This document shows positions 15,987 through 24,473 of a stretch of DNA of 64,000 bases, piece after piece; position 1 is the first letter of the stretch; each line of letters begins with the position of its first letter. The translations under genes and the position numbers were made by a program. Origin of the DNA: Mycolicibacterium septicum DSM 44393 (GTDB lineage: Bacteria; Actinomycetota; Actinomycetes; Mycobacteriales; Mycobacteriaceae); assembly GCF_000455325.1 (NCBI RefSeq), contig NZ_HG322952.1, positions 865,109 to 929,108 of the forward strand, written 5' to 3'. The notes below the pieces were generated by a model, which was given only the letters and a program-made list of their open reading frames with translations, was not told the DNA's origin and did not search any database.

Positions 15987-18121
15987 TGGTGTCGCTCCAG
16001 GATTTTGTCGAGACGTTGCAGTTCGCGTTGCTCTCGTTGGTGTCTTATCGGAGGGGCCAGCGGATCGCTGACGATCTCGTGGAGCTGGTTGCGGTGTTGT
16101 TGGATGGCTTCGATGTCACGGTCGGTGTGTGCGATGCAACGGCATGTGGGACGGCAGTCGTCGATGTCGGGGGTGAGCATCGGATCGTCCATGCTCCCGC
16201 GCAGCTGACACGCAGCCTCCTGCGCCTTGAACACGCACGTCATTCCGTCGCCGTGATAGATCTGCAGCAGCGTGTTGCCGAGCAGATCGCGCGCTTGTCG
16301 GGGGCTGGTGAGTACATGACCGGCGAAGGTGCGTTCGGCGGCACGGACTCGCTGGCGGTATTCGTCTGCAGCGGGCCCAGAGACGCGTTCGCCGTCTTCG
16401 AGTGCTTGTTGGTCGATGGCCATCTCTTCCAGACGCGCGAGGAAGTCTTCGTAGGCGTACTCGTCGGGAAAGCCCGAGCTGTAGTCACCGGCGTATCCCT
16501 GGATCAGTCGTGTGTGCACGTGCCCGTACTGCATTGCTCCGGCGACCAGGCCGCGGGGCCGACGCCGAATGAACCAGGCCAGTGTTCGCCGAAACCGTGA
16601 GAGCGTGATCTGCTGAGGGTCAAGAGGGATGCCCGGGCGGTCGTTCTGCGTGCAGTAGTCGTTGACCCAGTCGATGAAGTCGGAAATGGTGCCGACGGCT
16701 CGCGTGCTGGTCCGAGCCTGACCGATGCGGGCGAAGTTTGTTGCTTCCTTGTAGGGCTGGATTCTGGACGGGAACAGCAGGGGGTGGGCGTGGAGGCGCT
16801 CCATAACAGCGACCGCGTCGGCGACCGGCTTGACCACCACCCACGGATCGCGGCGTTGTTGTCCCTCGGGGAGTTTGTTTCCGTCGTCGTCGACGACGTT
16901 CTTGAACACCAGTCCCGACATCAGCCACATGTCGGCTGCTTCGTCGCGTTCGATGCATCCCCGCCGCAGATTGAGGACTTCGCCGGCTCGCGCACCTGAG
17001 AGGTAAGCGATGACGATCATCGCGGCAGCGCTGAGATGGTTGGCCAATGTCCGCGCCTCCTCGTAGGCGATGGGACGGTGCCGCCAAGGACGTCCGTCGA
17101 GGCGGGCGGTGATCGGGGTGTCCAGATAGGGTGCGTCAGCAATCGGTAGGCCTGATCGCGCAATCAACTGGCCCGCGGGGTAGCGCAGTGTTTTCTGGTT
17201 GAACACCATCTCCAGCTGCCTCTCGAGATGCTGCATGTCGAGCTGCACCCTGCCCGTGGCGTCGACCTTGCCGGGTAGGGCCCCGCCGGTTTCATGCAGT
17301 CGTGCCACATAGGCCTGCACCTTGTCTTCCAGGTCATGGCTCGGGGTGCGCCCGAGGCGGCCGCCGTTGTCGGCGCGGCGCGCTTGTGGGGAGAGTCTTT
17401 TGAGACGCAGGTGTTCGTCATGCGCTGCGATGATGTCGACGGAGAAATCCTCGACGAATCGCAGTGCCCAGTGCAGCAGCGGCTGCATGGTGACTTCTGC
17501 GATGCGCGGTGTCCGGTTTTCCCTGCGCGACTGCGACTTTCCCAAGATTTCGTGCAGTGGATCGCCGTTCCACGGCGGCGCGAGGGGAAGCCTCATTGAT
17601 TCGGGCAGGATCAATCGGTAACTCCATAGCCGCCGTATCTCAAGGGCCCGCCGATGCTTGGTGTCGAGTGTGGCTTCCACGTCCACGAGGTATGCCAGGT
17701 AGCGGTCGAGGACGTTGTCATCAACCTCACCGAAAGCCCAGATGTGTTGCTGGTTCAACCACGTCATGAAGGCCTTGAAGCTGGCCCAGGCACTGACCAC
17801 GGTAGCGATCGCTGCCTTGCTCGCCGCCTTCTCGTGAAACGGGGTGGGCGTGGAGTGGTTGATCAACTGCCAGAAATAGTGTTTGGAGGCGAGGCGTAGC
17901 CGCTCAGGTATTGAGCTGAAGTTCAGTGTGAGCGTGTAAACGTGCTCTTCGAAGACTGCAGCGGTCAAGCTCCAGTGGTCGTCACCGAAGCGACTCAGCG
18001 CAGCGACGTCCGTCCCAGGGACGAGTTCGCGGTTGGTCAGGACCAACGTTTGATCGTCGGGCCACTGGACGTCGTCGGGAATCGGGCTTGCCCATTCGAC
18101 CGAACGCCAGGGCGCGGTCAC
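15983..18121 (-). CDS. Tyrosine recombinase, third of trio (GinC/TnpB-like)
   Basis: 712 aa, GTG start overlapping the preceding stop (GTGA). The catalytic region lies around residues 370-570: Arg in YLSGARAGEVLNLRRG, then a C-terminal block with RFRRTLAWFIRRRPRG, GHVHTRLIQGYAG and a candidate nucleophile Tyr in that segment. An N-terminal SAM-like core-binding region (about 60-160) precedes it. A Cys-rich tail (CVFKAQEAACQL, then DDCRPTCRCIAH) could bind zinc. It acts with the other two recombinases in island excision and insertion. Confidence 0.85.
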   Translation of the reverse strand: MTAPWRSVEWASPIPDDVQWPDDQTLVLTNRELVPGTDVAALSRFGDDHWSLTAAVFEEHVYTLTLNFSSIPERLRLASKHYFWQLINHSTPTPFHEKAASKAAIATVVSAWASFKAFMTWLNQQHIWAFGEVDDNVLDRYLAYLVDVEATLDTKHRRALEIRRLWSYRLILPESMRLPLAPPWNGDPLHEILGKSQSRRENRTPRIAEVTMQPLLHWALRFVEDFSVDIIAAHDEHLRLKRLSPQARRADNGGRLGRTPSHDLEDKVQAYVARLHETGGALPGKVDATGRVQLDMQHLERQLEMVFNQKTLRYPAGQLIARSGLPIADAPYLDTPITARLDGRPWRHRPIAYEEARTLANHLSAAAMIVIAYLSGARAGEVLNLRRGCIERDEAADMWLMSGLVFKNVVDDDGNKLPEGQQRRDPWVVVKPVADAVAVMERLHAHPLLFPSRIQPYKEATNFARIGQARTSTRAVGTISDFIDWVNDYCTQNDRPGIPLDPQQITLSRFRRTLAWFIRRRPRGLVAGAMQYGHVHTRLIQGYAGDYSSGFPDEYAYEDFLARLEEMAIDQQALEDGERVSGPAADEYRQRVRAAERTFAGHVLTSPRQARDLLGNTLLQIYHGDGMTCVFKAQEAACQLRGSMDDPMLTPDIDDCRPTCRCIAHTDRDIEAIQQHRNQLHEIVSDPLAPPIRHQREQRELQRLDKILERHQ

Positions 18122-19977
18122 CGAATGTCCATTTCCCGATTGATGAATCGGTCCACCATCGCGTGTTGCTGCGGAGTCGCGTCCGCGCGCGCCTGCGCGA
18201 CAGCAGCGGCGTCATGCCGGCTGAGCAGGTCGGCGAGTTGGGTGTGAGCACGTGCGAATCGTTGCGCCCAAGCCAGTGGAGTCATGTCTGCCTTGCGGGC
18301 TTGAAGGCGCTCAAAGACGAGAGCTTGCACGGGTAGATGGTGGGGCAACGCTCTCGCGCACGGGCATTCCAGGCATTTCATGAACGACGCGCGGCATGGT
18401 TGCCCCGGAGCCCCAAATGGGCTGTTGTCATTGTCGATACAGGAGTTCATCACTGTGTCCAGTTCACCCGCAAGCATGCGCTTGACGACGGTCGGCTCAA
18501 TACCGTGCTTTGCGGCGAGCGCGCAAGCGTCGGATTGAGCGATCTCGTCGCGACTGAGGGTCTCCATGACGCTGCGACTGCGCGCTTTGTCGACTTCTTC
18601 AGCCAGTGCGGCCGCGACGACTTGTCGATACTGGCCGAGGTTGCCGCGGTCCCTGCTGAGATAGTCCTTGACCAGGGTGGTTTCGGTGTGAGCAACGGGT
18701 TTCTGGTGCAATGAGACATAAGTGAGCCGTATCAGGTCCAACGTCACCGACAGGTATCCGCGGGCGTTGGCCGCCGAGGCATCAGGCTGGATCTTGTGAC
18801 GCGCCGACCACATACGGAAGGGCTCGTTGCTGGCAAGCGCCCGAATGCCGCGGGTAGTCCCATTTGCGTGGTAGCCAACCAGAAGGCGGTCCGTATCAGT
18901 TATTTGACGCGAGTGAGACGTCAAGTCAAGCAACAGCGCATATAGACCGAACGGTGTGTGCAATTCGTCGCGGGCTGTCGGAGATGACGACGTCGAGGGA
19001 AGCGTGATCCAGTCCGGGATCTCGGCCAAGGCCAGATTCATGTAGGCCCGGGCTCCTCGCCGGGGCTTGTAAGTATCGAGGATCGCGATGGACTTCCGCC
19101 CATCGACGTGTCCGTCGGTTCGGTGATGCGCTGTTGTGAGGTTGAGGATGACACTGCGATTCTGACCGGTCATGATCCCCATAAGAATTGCCGCAGCAGC
19201 GAGTTCGGTACACGTCAGATGCAGCCAACCCACTACCTCGGCGACCGAGCCGAACCCCGAGTCCCGTACCCAAGTCTTGGGTGCGTACGTCCCTTTGTGA
19301 GCTGGGCGCGTATAGCGGGGTACGTCGGTGTGCTCTTCGACGAACTCCAGCAGTTCCAAACGCCGGTCACGGCCAGCCATCTTTCCTGCGCGGTACTGCC
19401 GCAACAGCTCGCGGTTCTTGCGGATTCTGGTCGCCGCGGCGCGCAGATCTGATCGCGCAACGCGAGCGATCTGAGTGAACTCGTCGCGACTGTAACTTGC
19501 CTTCTTACTCGCGTTCGATTTTCTCAGAGTGATTTGGCAAACTTTGGCCACCATCATGGCAGTTAGTTCATTGCTATTGCGGAGCACTACTTTTAGCTCA
19601 GACACTTCGCGATGTGCCGACGTTGTTGTGGCGCGGCGATGATCGCGGAAACCGTCAATGTGGTCATCGACGAGCTCTGCCATCGTTGTGGGCGGGGCCG
19701 CCAGTCCGCTGAGGTAATCAGCGAAGAGTCGAACGGCGCGGAAAGAGTACCTGAAACCTTCCATCCTGGTCACCGCGCCACCAGGAGCTGTCCGTTTCGC
19801 AAACGTCATCGCCAATCCCTTTTGCAGATCGAGGGCCACAGGCATCCGGGAGAAATCGAAATCCTGAACGGTGGCACCATCATGGTCAAAGCACCTCACC
19901 GTCAGTCGGTCTGGCTGCAGTCCATGGGATGTCAGTCCTTGGGTGGGTAGCGCTGCGCGTCGACCGCGGCGGCTCAC
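18118..19977 (-). CDS. Tyrosine recombinase, second of trio (GinB-like)
   Basis: 619 aa, GTG start overlapping the first recombinase stop (GTGA, 19974-19977). It follows the large-recombinase plan: an N-terminal core-binding domain with DYLSGLAAPPTT-like helices, and a central Arg candidate in IMTGQNRSVILNL. The HxxR and Tyr motifs are hard to place, so it may be a degenerate or regulatory subunit. A Cys cluster (QPCRASFMKCLECPCARAL, about residues 540-560) parallels that of the third recombinase. In GInt islands all four genes are reported as needed for recombination. Confidence 0.8.
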   Translation of the reverse strand: MSRRGRRAALPTQGLTSHGLQPDRLTVRCFDHDGATVQDFDFSRMPVALDLQKGLAMTFAKRTAPGGAVTRMEGFRYSFRAVRLFADYLSGLAAPPTTMAELVDDHIDGFRDHRRATTTSAHREVSELKVVLRNSNELTAMMVAKVCQITLRKSNASKKASYSRDEFTQIARVARSDLRAAATRIRKNRELLRQYRAGKMAGRDRRLELLEFVEEHTDVPRYTRPAHKGTYAPKTWVRDSGFGSVAEVVGWLHLTCTELAAAAILMGIMTGQNRSVILNLTTAHHRTDGHVDGRKSIAILDTYKPRRGARAYMNLALAEIPDWITLPSTSSSPTARDELHTPFGLYALLLDLTSHSRQITDTDRLLVGYHANGTTRGIRALASNEPFRMWSARHKIQPDASAANARGYLSVTLDLIRLTYVSLHQKPVAHTETTLVKDYLSRDRGNLGQYRQVVAAALAEEVDKARSRSVMETLSRDEIAQSDACALAAKHGIEPTVVKRMLAGELDTVMNSCIDNDNSPFGAPGQPCRASFMKCLECPCARALPHHLPVQALVFERLQARKADMTPLAWAQRFARAHTQLADLLSRHDAAAVAQARADATPQQHAMVDRFINREMDIR

Positions 19978-21425
19978 CAGCTGGTTCCAACCGGGTCGCT
20001 GGCGACATTGGGGTGCAGGCGGAATGCCTGGCTGAGGAACTCCTTCACCGGAAAGCCGTCGGCGTGGGCCAGCAGAATCTCGACGTCAAGATTCCGGAAA
20101 GGTTCCAAGTAGACGTTTTTCGTCGTCTCGACGCGGGCGTGGCCGAGCATGGTTTGAACGAAATGCCAGGTGTCTCCGAATTGGGTACGGAAGTCGTTTG
20201 TGCCGTCCTCCTCGAGGGAGCTCAGCCGGGCTGCGTACACCAGCTTGCCGATCGAGAACCATTTCAGAGCAAATGAGTGCCGGTGCATATGCGGTGTGCA
20301 CCTGAAGTTGGGCAACCCAAGCGCGGCGATCCGCCGATTGGCGTTATCAAACGTGTGGTGCCATCCATGGGGATCTCGGGGCAGCCCATCCTCATTTAGC
20401 CACAGGGCCAAGGGTTCCAGATCGCTACCGGTGCGCATGAACAGTCTTCGCCGCTGTTCTGGATCAATGAGGTTCCATGGTCGCTGAACCTCCTGGCCGT
20501 CGTCCGCAATGAGGATCACGTGGCCCCCACGTTTAGCCGGTTGTGCGATCTGGCGCGCTGCGACGGCGTCATACCGATGCTCGGCCTGCGCGTCACGAAC
20601 AGCACGCGCACGAGGGCCTTCTATGTAGGCACGGACCGCGCGCAACACATCAACGGGCATCCAATAGGGATGTCCGTACCCACCCTTGGCGCATTTGTCG
20701 GCCAACCGGCACGTATAGAACGACCTTCCCAGCTCCAGCGTCGGCAACTCCGGCAACACCACCGAGCCCCACTCGGTCAGCCGCAGTCCTGTCCCATACA
20801 GACCATCCACAAACGCGCTGTCTCGCTGTTCATTTCGTCCTCGCCACGATTTGTCTGGTCCGCCGTCCAGGGTTCGACCACGCAGGCCCACGTCGCGCCA
20901 CCTCGCGATCGCGGCGGGATCTAGCCACTTGACGCCCGCTGTGCGCTTCGCCCGGGGTGAACCCACTTCGGCGAAAATATCGGCCACCTCCGGGTAGCGG
21001 GACGAGGCCCATCGATAGAACTTCTTACAGGCGGCGATGTCCTTGGAAAAAGTCGACGTACCAACTCTTTCCGGATTGGTCGGGTCTGTCAGACGCCAGA
21101 ACTGAAACTCCTCGACATCGTCGACAGAGGCTGTAAACCACTCCTGCCCGCGGGTTTCCAGGAAGTTCAGCCACAATGCCAAACAGCCGGCATAGTCGCG
21201 GTTGCTTGTTTCCGCCAGATTCCGCATCCGAGCTGAACCGAGGAAGTCGTTCACCCGAGTATCTGGAAATCCATTCGGACCCAACAAGAACCGTTGTCCA
21301 TCACGACCCCCGAGGGCTTTGATCAACTCCGACAGCGACTCTGATCTATCCGCCAGCACCAACGACAAGTCACCGACTGGCAGATCAAATCTGTATCGAT
21401 GAACCTGCCATCGCGCATCACTCAT
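19974..21425 (-). CDS. Tyrosine recombinase, first of trio (GinA/TnpA-like)
   Basis: 483 aa from ATG 21425, chosen because GGAG lies 6 nt upstream (the frame opens at 21443). All catalytic motifs are readable: Arg in GTGLRLTEWG, HxxR in PHMHRHSFALKW, GH in MLGHARVETTK and the nucleophile Tyr in NVYLEPF. An N-terminal core-binding domain spans about residues 50-140. First gene of the four-gene operon and nearest to the island end; it starts about 65 bp from the pstA junction. An inverted repeat lies directly upstream. Confidence 0.9.
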   Translation of the reverse strand: MSDARWQVHRYRFDLPVGDLSLVLADRSESLSELIKALGGRDGQRFLLGPNGFPDTRVNDFLGSARMRNLAETSNRDYAGCLALWLNFLETRGQEWFTASVDDVEEFQFWRLTDPTNPERVGTSTFSKDIAACKKFYRWASSRYPEVADIFAEVGSPRAKRTAGVKWLDPAAIARWRDVGLRGRTLDGGPDKSWRGRNEQRDSAFVDGLYGTGLRLTEWGSVVLPELPTLELGRSFYTCRLADKCAKGGYGHPYWMPVDVLRAVRAYIEGPRARAVRDAQAEHRYDAVAARQIAQPAKRGGHVILIADDGQEVQRPWNLIDPEQRRRLFMRTGSDLEPLALWLNEDGLPRDPHGWHHTFDNANRRIAALGLPNFRCTPHMHRHSFALKWFSIGKLVYAARLSSLEEDGTNDFRTQFGDTWHFVQTMLGHARVETTKNVYLEPFRNLDVEILLAHADGFPVKEFLSQAFRLHPNVASDPVGTSW

Positions 21426-21454
21426 GATCGGCTCCATTCTCAATGGACCCGATC
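21426..21454. promoter_or_regulatory. 29-bp inverted repeat between recombinase start and island end
   Basis: Arms GATCGGCTCCATT (21426-21438) and AATGGACCCGATC (21442-21454) are reverse complements at 12 of 13 positions, with a CTC spacer. It lies between the first recombinase start and the pstA junction. Either an autoregulatory operator or an accessory recombinase-binding site; the sequence cannot tell. Confidence 0.65.
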
Positions 21455-21478
21455 AGTCAATCACAACAGTTCAGTCGG

Positions 21479-22117
21479 CTATAGAACGCCAGGCGCCGTC
21501 GGGATCACGATTCGGACGATGGTCTTCCACTTGGGCACGCCCAGCGCGTAACTCGCTTCGCGAAGGTCCATCGGCACGATGCGCAGCATCTCCTCGGTGG
21601 CCCGCACGATCACCGGAATCATCAACAGCACCAACGCCAGTGACACTGCGAACCCGGACCGGCCGAACCCGAGCGTGGCCACCCACAATGCGTAGATGAA
21701 CAGCGCGGCGACGATCGAGGGCACGCCGGTGAGGATGTCCACCATGAACGTGGTGACCTTGCCCAGCCGCGTACCACCGCCGTACTCGACCAGGTACACG
21801 CCCACCATCACCCCGATCGGAATGGAGATCAGCGAGCACACGAGGCCTTGCAGCAGGGTGCCGACGATCGCGTGGTAGGCACCGCCACCCGCGCTGAACG
21901 TCGTCATCCCGGCCTGGGAATTGGTGAACCACGTGGGTGAGCTCAATGCGGCCCAACCCCGGACGATCACCGAGTACAGCACCCACACCAGAGGTACCAG
22001 GGCGACCAGCAACGACGAGGTCACCAACACCGTGGCGAGGTGGTTGGTCAGCTTGCGGCGCAGGCTCACGCCCTGGAACGCGGGCGCCTTGACCGGCCGC
22101 TCGAGCGTGGAGGTCAT
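21479..22117 (-). pseudogene. pstA: pstA, phosphate ABC permease truncated by the island
   Basis: 212 codons remain of about 300. From ATG 22117 the reading matches PstA: N-terminal TM segments, then the inner-membrane EAA loop EASYALGVPKWKTIVRIVIP, ending at Pro-Thr-Ala (21494). After this only Pro-Gly-Val-Leu and a stop follow, where PstA normally has about 90 more residues with the last membrane helices. The start overlaps the pstC stop (ATGA). The cut coincides with the end of the recombinase island, so insertion is the cause. The permease should not function unless the 3' part is expressed separately, which is unlikely. Confidence 0.88.
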
Positions 22118-23187
22118 GAGCGTCCCTTTCCGGCGACCGCGGCACGGGCCAGCGAGTTCACCACGAAGGTGAGGATGAACAGCACCAGGCCGGCGGCGAT
22201 GTAGGCGCCCGCCTTGTACTGGTCGTTGAATTCGCTTGCGGTGGCGGCGATCTTGCTGGCGAAGGTGTAGCCGCCGTCGAACAGCGTCCAACTGAACGCG
22301 GTCTGGGTGCCGCGCAGGATGATCAGCAATGCGATGGTCTCACCGAGCGCGCGGCCCAGACCGAGCATCGCGCCGCTGATGTACCCGGACAGCCCGAAGG
22401 GCAGCACCGTCGTGCGCACCACTTCCCAGCGGGTGGCACCCAGCGCCAGCGCGGCCTCGATCTGGCCGCGCGGGGTCTGGGTGAACACCTCGCGGGTCAC
22501 CGCGGTGATGATCGGCAGGATCATCACCGCCAACACGATGCCTGCGGTGAAGATGGTGCCGCCGCCGGCCACCGACGCGTTGCCGGTCTTGAACAGGAAC
22601 AACCAGTCCAAGTTCGTATTGAGCCACACCGCAAAGGGTTTGATCGCGGGCGCCAGCACGTACAGGCCCCACACGCCGTAGACGATCGACGGCACGGCGG
22701 CCAGCAGGTCCACCAGATAGGCCAGCGGGCCGGCCAATCGCCGCGATGAGTACTGGGTGAGATAGATCGCGATGCCCAGGGCCACCGGCATCGCCAAGAC
22801 GAGCGCGAAGACCGAGACGAACACGGTCACCTGCAGCAGCTCGAAGATGCCGAAGTGCATCGCCGAGGTGTCGGTGGTGATCCAGTTGCCGCCGTAGAGG
22901 AAGAAGTTCTCCTCGTTCCGGGTCAGCGCCGGAACCGCGCGCCAGAGCAGGAACACCCCGATCGCCGCGATGAGCGCGACGATCAGGATGCCCGAGCCCT
23001 CGGCAAGCCCACGGAAAATTCGGTCGCCCAGGCGAACCTTGGCTCCCTTGGACGGATCGGTCGAGATGGGTACCGGTTCGGGATGGGGGGAGGCGAGCGT
23101 CTCCCCCGACCCCGAATCAGCTGGATTCGGCGTTGTCACTGTCGTCCCGTCGGGGCCCCTGGTCGTCATATGGTCGGTTAAATCCAT
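22114..23187 (-). CDS. pstC: Phosphate ABC transporter permease PstC
   Basis: 357 aa with a disordered N-terminal tail of about 50 residues, then six TM segments and the EAA loop IEAALALGATRWEVVRTTVL (about residues 240-260). It pairs with PstA to form the membrane channel for phosphate delivered by PstS. The gene itself looks intact, but its partner pstA is cut. The start is not certain: ATG 23187 and ATG 23169 are both possible. It lies 37 bp downstream of the pstS stop in the same operon. Confidence 0.93.
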   Translation of the reverse strand: MDLTDHMTTRGPDGTTVTTPNPADSGSGETLASPHPEPVPISTDPSKGAKVRLGDRIFRGLAEGSGILIVALIAAIGVFLLWRAVPALTRNEENFFLYGGNWITTDTSAMHFGIFELLQVTVFVSVFALVLAMPVALGIAIYLTQYSSRRLAGPLAYLVDLLAAVPSIVYGVWGLYVLAPAIKPFAVWLNTNLDWLFLFKTGNASVAGGGTIFTAGIVLAVMILPIITAVTREVFTQTPRGQIEAALALGATRWEVVRTTVLPFGLSGYISGAMLGLGRALGETIALLIILRGTQTAFSWTLFDGGYTFASKIAATASEFNDQYKAGAYIAAGLVLFILTFVVNSLARAAVAGKGRS

Positions 23188-23224
23188 CCTCGCCCAAATC
23201 CGTCCTCAAATGCCAGCCGGGCTA

Positions 23225-24352
23225 CTAAGCGATGGCCTCGACCGAGGTCAGCAGGCGCTGCTTGAACTCGTCGGGGAGCGCGATGTATCCGGCCTGCGAC
23301 AGGCTGGCCTGGCCCTCGTTGGCGGCCACCGTCAGGAAGGACTTGACGGCCGCAGCGGTGTCGGCGTCGTAGCCCTTGGAGCAAACAATCTCGTAGGTGG
23401 CCAGCACCAGCGGGTAGACACCGGCTTCCTTCGAGGCGTACAGCGCGTTCAGGTCGAGCACGAGGTCCTTGCCGTCACCCTTGACCTTGGCGGCGCCGAC
23501 GGCCTTGGTGGTCGACTGGTCGTCCAGCGCGACCGCACCGGCGCCGCTGTCGATCTGGGCGTAGGGCAGGCCGGCTGCGGCAGCCGGGCTCTTCTCGACG
23601 TAGCCGATCGAGCCGGGGGTGGCCTGGACGGCCTGCACGACACCGGAGGACTTCTGCGCGCCCTCACCGGCGCCGCCCTGGAACTCCTTGCCCGCACCCT
23701 TGGTCCAGGTCTGCGGCGCGGCCGCGGCCAGGTACTTCTGGAAGTTGTCGGTGGTGCCCGAGGAATCCGACCGGTAGATCGGCTTGATGTCCACGTCCGG
23801 CAGGGTGGCGCCGGCGTTGAGTGCGGCGATGGCCGGATCGTTCCACTTGGTGATCTGGCCCTGGAAGATCTTGGCCAGCACGTCCGGGCTCACCACGAGC
23901 TTGTCGACGCCCTCGACGTTGTAGGCCAGCGCGACGGGGCCGAACACCAGCGGCAGGTTCCAGGCCTCGTTGCCGCCGCAACGCGCGGCGGCCTTGGCGA
24001 CCTGGTCGTCCTTGAGCGGCGAGTCGGAGCCGGCGAAGTCGACCTGCTTGGCGATGAACTGGTCCACGCCCGCGCCCGAACCGGTCGGGTTGTAGGACAG
24101 GTTCTTGCCGGAGCAGACCTGGCCCCATGTCTTGTTGAACTCGGCAATGGCATTCTGCTGCGCGGTCGAGCCCTCGGCCGTCACAGCGCTCTTGCCGCTG
24201 CACTCAGCGGACGCGGCCGAGTTGGTGCCCGCGGCCGACGAGCCGGTGCTGGCGGCGTTGTTGTCGCTACCACAGGCGGTCAGCGTGAGGGCCGCGATCG
24301 CCGTCGCGGAGAGCGCGACACCGAACGGCTTGCCAATGCTGATGAGCTTCAC
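23225..24352 (-). CDS. pstS: Phosphate-binding lipoprotein PstS (chromosomal copy)
   Basis: 375 aa from GTG 24352 (a GTG at 24361 is also possible). Signal peptide KPFGVALSATAIAALTLTAC with lipobox Cys, then a Ser/Ala-rich tether. Phosphate-contact segments: AEGSTAQ, GSGAGVDQF, AGSDSPL and YRSDSSGTTDNF. First gene of pstS-pstC-pstA(broken). Compared with the island PstS it is longer and has a different tether, but the core aligns throughout. Direct repeats spaced 11 bp upstream (24428-24445) suggest control by the phosphate two-component system. Confidence 0.94.
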   Translation of the reverse strand: MKLISIGKPFGVALSATAIAALTLTACGSDNNAASTGSSAAGTNSAASAECSGKSAVTAEGSTAQQNAIAEFNKTWGQVCSGKNLSYNPTGSGAGVDQFIAKQVDFAGSDSPLKDDQVAKAAARCGGNEAWNLPLVFGPVALAYNVEGVDKLVVSPDVLAKIFQGQITKWNDPAIAALNAGATLPDVDIKPIYRSDSSGTTDNFQKYLAAAAPQTWTKGAGKEFQGGAGEGAQKSSGVVQAVQATPGSIGYVEKSPAAAAGLPYAQIDSGAGAVALDDQSTTKAVGAAKVKGDGKDLVLDLNALYASKEAGVYPLVLATYEIVCSKGYDADTAAAVKSFLTVAANEGQASLSQAGYIALPDEFKQRLLTSVEAIA

Positions 24353-24427
24353 TTGTCCCACTTTCAGTTGACGGCTTCGAACTCTCCGGCAACGTATTAG
24401 GCCCCAGTGGACGGCTCGCGGACAGCA

Positions 24428-24445
24428 GGTGAATCAGCAGTGAAT
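24428..24445. promoter_or_regulatory. Pho/RegX3-type direct repeat upstream of pstS
   Basis: GTGAAT occurs at 24429-24434 and again at 24440-24445, 11 bp apart, the helical spacing expected for an OmpR-family regulator. A related GTTCAC follows at 24457-24462. Binding by RegX3 is inferred from position. Confidence 0.45.
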
Positions 24446-24473
24446 AGGTTCAGCGTGTTCACAGCTAAACGGG

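Larger units (their letters stand above)
1..21490. mobile_element. Arsenic-resistance genomic island of GInt / Tn554-like type (left end outside window)
   Basis: The block carries three ArsR-type genes plus an ArsR-ArsC fusion, two separate arsC genes, acr3, two ArsO-like monooxygenases and an orphan pstS, and ends in an operon of three tyrosine recombinases plus a small fourth gene (15531-21425). The right boundary is set by pstA: its frame matches the PstA family up to Pro-Thr-Ala at about 21494 and then runs into four unrelated codons and a stop. The missing pstA 3' part and pstB/phoT are not in the window, so they should lie beyond the left end. Recombinase genes at one end, reading inward, fit the GInt layout. 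The left end and any repeat at the target cannot be seen. Confidence 0.8.

Noticed and set aside
15531..21425. Phage origin of the recombinase block
   Set aside because: No phage structural, lysis or repressor genes; three coupled recombinases plus a small fourth gene point to Tn554/GInt-type elements instead.
21400..21500. tRNA-associated integration site
   Set aside because: No tRNA fold at the junction; the flanking sequence is pstA coding sequence.
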